64,000 nucleotides of DNA. Source: Serinus canaria. Taxonomy: Eukaryota > Chordata > Aves > Passeriformes > Fringillidae. Every line of letters starts with the position of its first letter. Within the stretch, counting starts at the first letter, position 1. Location: assembly GCF_022539315.1 (NCBI RefSeq), contig NC_066313.1, positions 67,831,934 through 67,895,933 of the forward strand, in the 5' to 3' direction. The notes under the pieces were generated by a model. It saw only the letters and a list, made by a program, of their open reading frames with translations. It ran no database searches and had not been told where the DNA came from. The position numbers and the translations under genes are program-made. Shown one piece after another: positions 61,980 to 64,000 of this stretch.

Positions 61980-64000
61980 CAAACATTAAAGATTTTGCTG
62001 TACTGGTTTTATATTAAATTCAGAACAAGCACTCCAAAAATTTAAAGTAATACTAGAAGTTCAATTTTTTTCTTTACTTTTAGGTGGCTGTGAGGCAAAA
62101 GAGCATTTTCATATATGCAGGTATTGTAACAAAGATGAGTGTATTCACTTGAATAAATAAAGAGCTAACCTAGTATTTGTTCATTCCTCGAATTAAAGTC
62201 CTGTTGATATTTGGAAATGTCATAACATTTTCATGTTTTCAAACCTGTATATTGTCTGATCTTGACTTCTGCTTTGGTATTATCAGATGAGAATACTGTG
62301 AAAGAATCTGAGTTAAACTCTGTGCTTCTATACCCTGAAATAAACCTGGTTTTGTCCAAAAAGGTACAAATAGAATTAAGCAACAAAAATTTTGGGTTAT
62401 TATTTCCAACATACAGCAATTCCAACTGTATAGCAAGATGGATGCCAGAGCTTTCAAAATTTTATTTGGAAAAACAGAGCCATCAGACAAGTCAAGGCAC
62501 TTGCCTGGGAAATTTTGCTCATGCCTGTCAGTCTCAGCCAAGTAGGCATGTGTATGAAGTTGACTTTTTTAATCCTATACAATCTACTTGAAATGCTAAG
62601 GATACCCTTTCCTTTCTCTTTAAATAAAAATATTGTCCATATTGTATATAAAAAAGTTTCTAATACTAGCTACTATTGAAAACCCTTTCAATTTGTTAAA
62701 TTTGTATTTTAGATTAAAATCTATTCATTGGAAAAAATTTAATTCTTCATCTCAAGACACATTTTCATACCTAAGGCACGAAAAAAAATAATTTTAGTTG
62801 AAGTTTTTCCATCCTATTAAATGAAAAACAAAAAGATCTTGATTATTATTTCTTTGAGAAAAAAATGAAAGCATATAGTAAAAAGAGCCACACACAATCC
62901 ATCAAAACCCAATAAACTTACCTCTCTCTCCCCCAAGTTATTAGGAAGAACAGGTTCTGATTAAGTCATTCAGTACGAGCTCCACCAGTGCTTTTACAAA
63001 TCTTGTTTGCAGTGTAGATGAGAGTTATGGTGGGCCAAAAGTGCCAGTCTGGTGCTTTAATCATAGTGTCAATCATAGTTTTATCAAGTTAAATGCCAAA
63101 CTTTCTTTCCTGGGCTAGCTGCAAAACTGGCTCCTACTTTATATTAGGTTTGAAAACTAGATAGGCTTTGAATTGAGGATGCTTTTCATATACCCAGTTT
63201 TTGGGGGTGCTCGTAGGTTTTTTGTTTGTTTTGGAAGCAAGAAGAAAGCAATACAAACTCACACCTATTTTATTTTAGACCTATGCTCTAAAATCAAGTC
63301 CTATTTGGTCTAGAGTAAAAATTTTCCCACTTTTAATTCTATTTGATTTTTTTTTTTTTTTTACAAAATTGTAACCAATTAGAATTATCATCTTAATACT
63401 AGCCCAAGGGGTTGGACACCTGAATCTTTACAATTGGGATTTACCATCAGACTTCTGTAGTTTAAAAATTTGTTTTCATGGGAAACACATGGCTTTTGGA
63501 AGGGAACTCTCAATTTGTTTTATAATACTGAGCCAAGACTAAACATAAGAAAGATAACAAAACCAAATTCTTTGGCTTTGTGCCATTATTTCTGAGCTAT
63601 GAGGAAGTGCAACCATTTACTGCCAAGTTTAAAGGAGGAGAAAGAACAAATGTATTTATCAGCCTCAAGCAGAAATAAGCTGGAGGGTTTTGCATCATTA
63701 TATTAATTTCTGGATGAAAATCCACAATAATAAAATTTGAAAACATAATGGAGCTGACACAAATTGCATCTGAAATATTTACTTTGGACAAATGAAATAT
63801 AATGGCTACTAAAAGACAAAGTGAATTTGTACATTGCGTCTGTCACCAACTTCAAGAAAGGGATTTTTCAGTGCAAGGGGTTTGCTTTTTTTTTTGTCTC
63901 AAATAGGCATTGATCTGCATTTGATTTTTACCCCTAATTCTGTACAGATGTCATTGCTTTTTTTCAGATTTCCCAGAGAAACTGTGCTGCTACAAATGGA
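61980..64000. other. AT-rich non-coding stretch
   Basis: No gene was recognised. Two overlapping frames on opposite strands (62262-62591 plus, 109 codons; 62541-62239 minus, 100 codons) have no known motifs. A T16 run lies at 63347-63362. The window ends in unique-looking sequence. Confidence 0.5.

Noticed and set aside
62239..62591. Opposed 109- and 100-codon frames
   Set aside because: They overlap almost completely on opposite strands and neither has a recognisable domain or splice context.
1..64000. Search by eye for tRNA, rRNA, snoRNA, CRISPR and bacterial signals
   Set aside because: None were seen; the window has vertebrate repeat content throughout.

Overview
This window looks like AT-rich non-coding DNA from a bird nuclear genome. 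The evidence is a set of CR1 LINE copies, many with the avian-type 3' tail (a short ATTCTATGATTCTAT-like repeat instead of poly(A)), and several endogenous-retrovirus LTRs whose sequence I recognise from bird genomes, particularly songbirds. There are no operons, ribosome binding sites, tRNA, rRNA or CRISPR arrays. Open reading frames are short, and almost all are what AT-rich DNA yields by chance or are frames across repeats. It is best read as a gene desert or the inside of a very large intron.

Layout. 1-280: truncated 3' part of an LTR cut by the window edge. 2.1 kb: CR1 tail with an internal duplication. 6.7-7.05 kb: CR1, plus strand. 10.1-10.65 kb: near-complete solo LTR. 13.6 kb: TATC microsatellite. 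19.3-19.6 kb: degraded CR1, minus. 22.7-23.2 kb: CR1, plus, followed by an LTR/leader relic and an AT-rich nested palindrome (23.35-23.74 kb). 27.0-27.5 kb: ancient CR1/L3-like relic, minus. 31.1 kb: CR1 tail, minus. 32.5-32.8 kb: protein-like terminal exon or pseudogene, minus. 34.0-34.4 and 36.5-37.1 kb: CR1 pieces, minus. 39.2 kb: TA repeat. 39.95-40.6 kb: LTR, minus. 41.2 kb: 5' part of an LTR, plus. 44.4-45.0 kb: GC-rich island. 48.1 kb: 142-bp imperfect palindrome. 48.6-49.1 kb: an LTR in two oppositely oriented halves. 52.7-52.9 kb: purine (AAAG) tract. 55.9-56.5 kb: CR1 reverse transcriptase relic, minus. 60.7-62.0 kb: CR1, plus, interrupted by a 264-bp foreign segment.

No pathway or operon logic applies. 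The only candidate for genic sequence is the minus-strand exon near 32.5-32.8 kb, whose family I do not recognise. The most unusual non-coding structures are the palindrome at 48.1 kb, the inverted split LTR beside it, the AT-rich palindrome at 23.6 kb and the interrupted CR1 at 61.3 kb. All family assignments come from recall of consensus sequence and were not checked by search.
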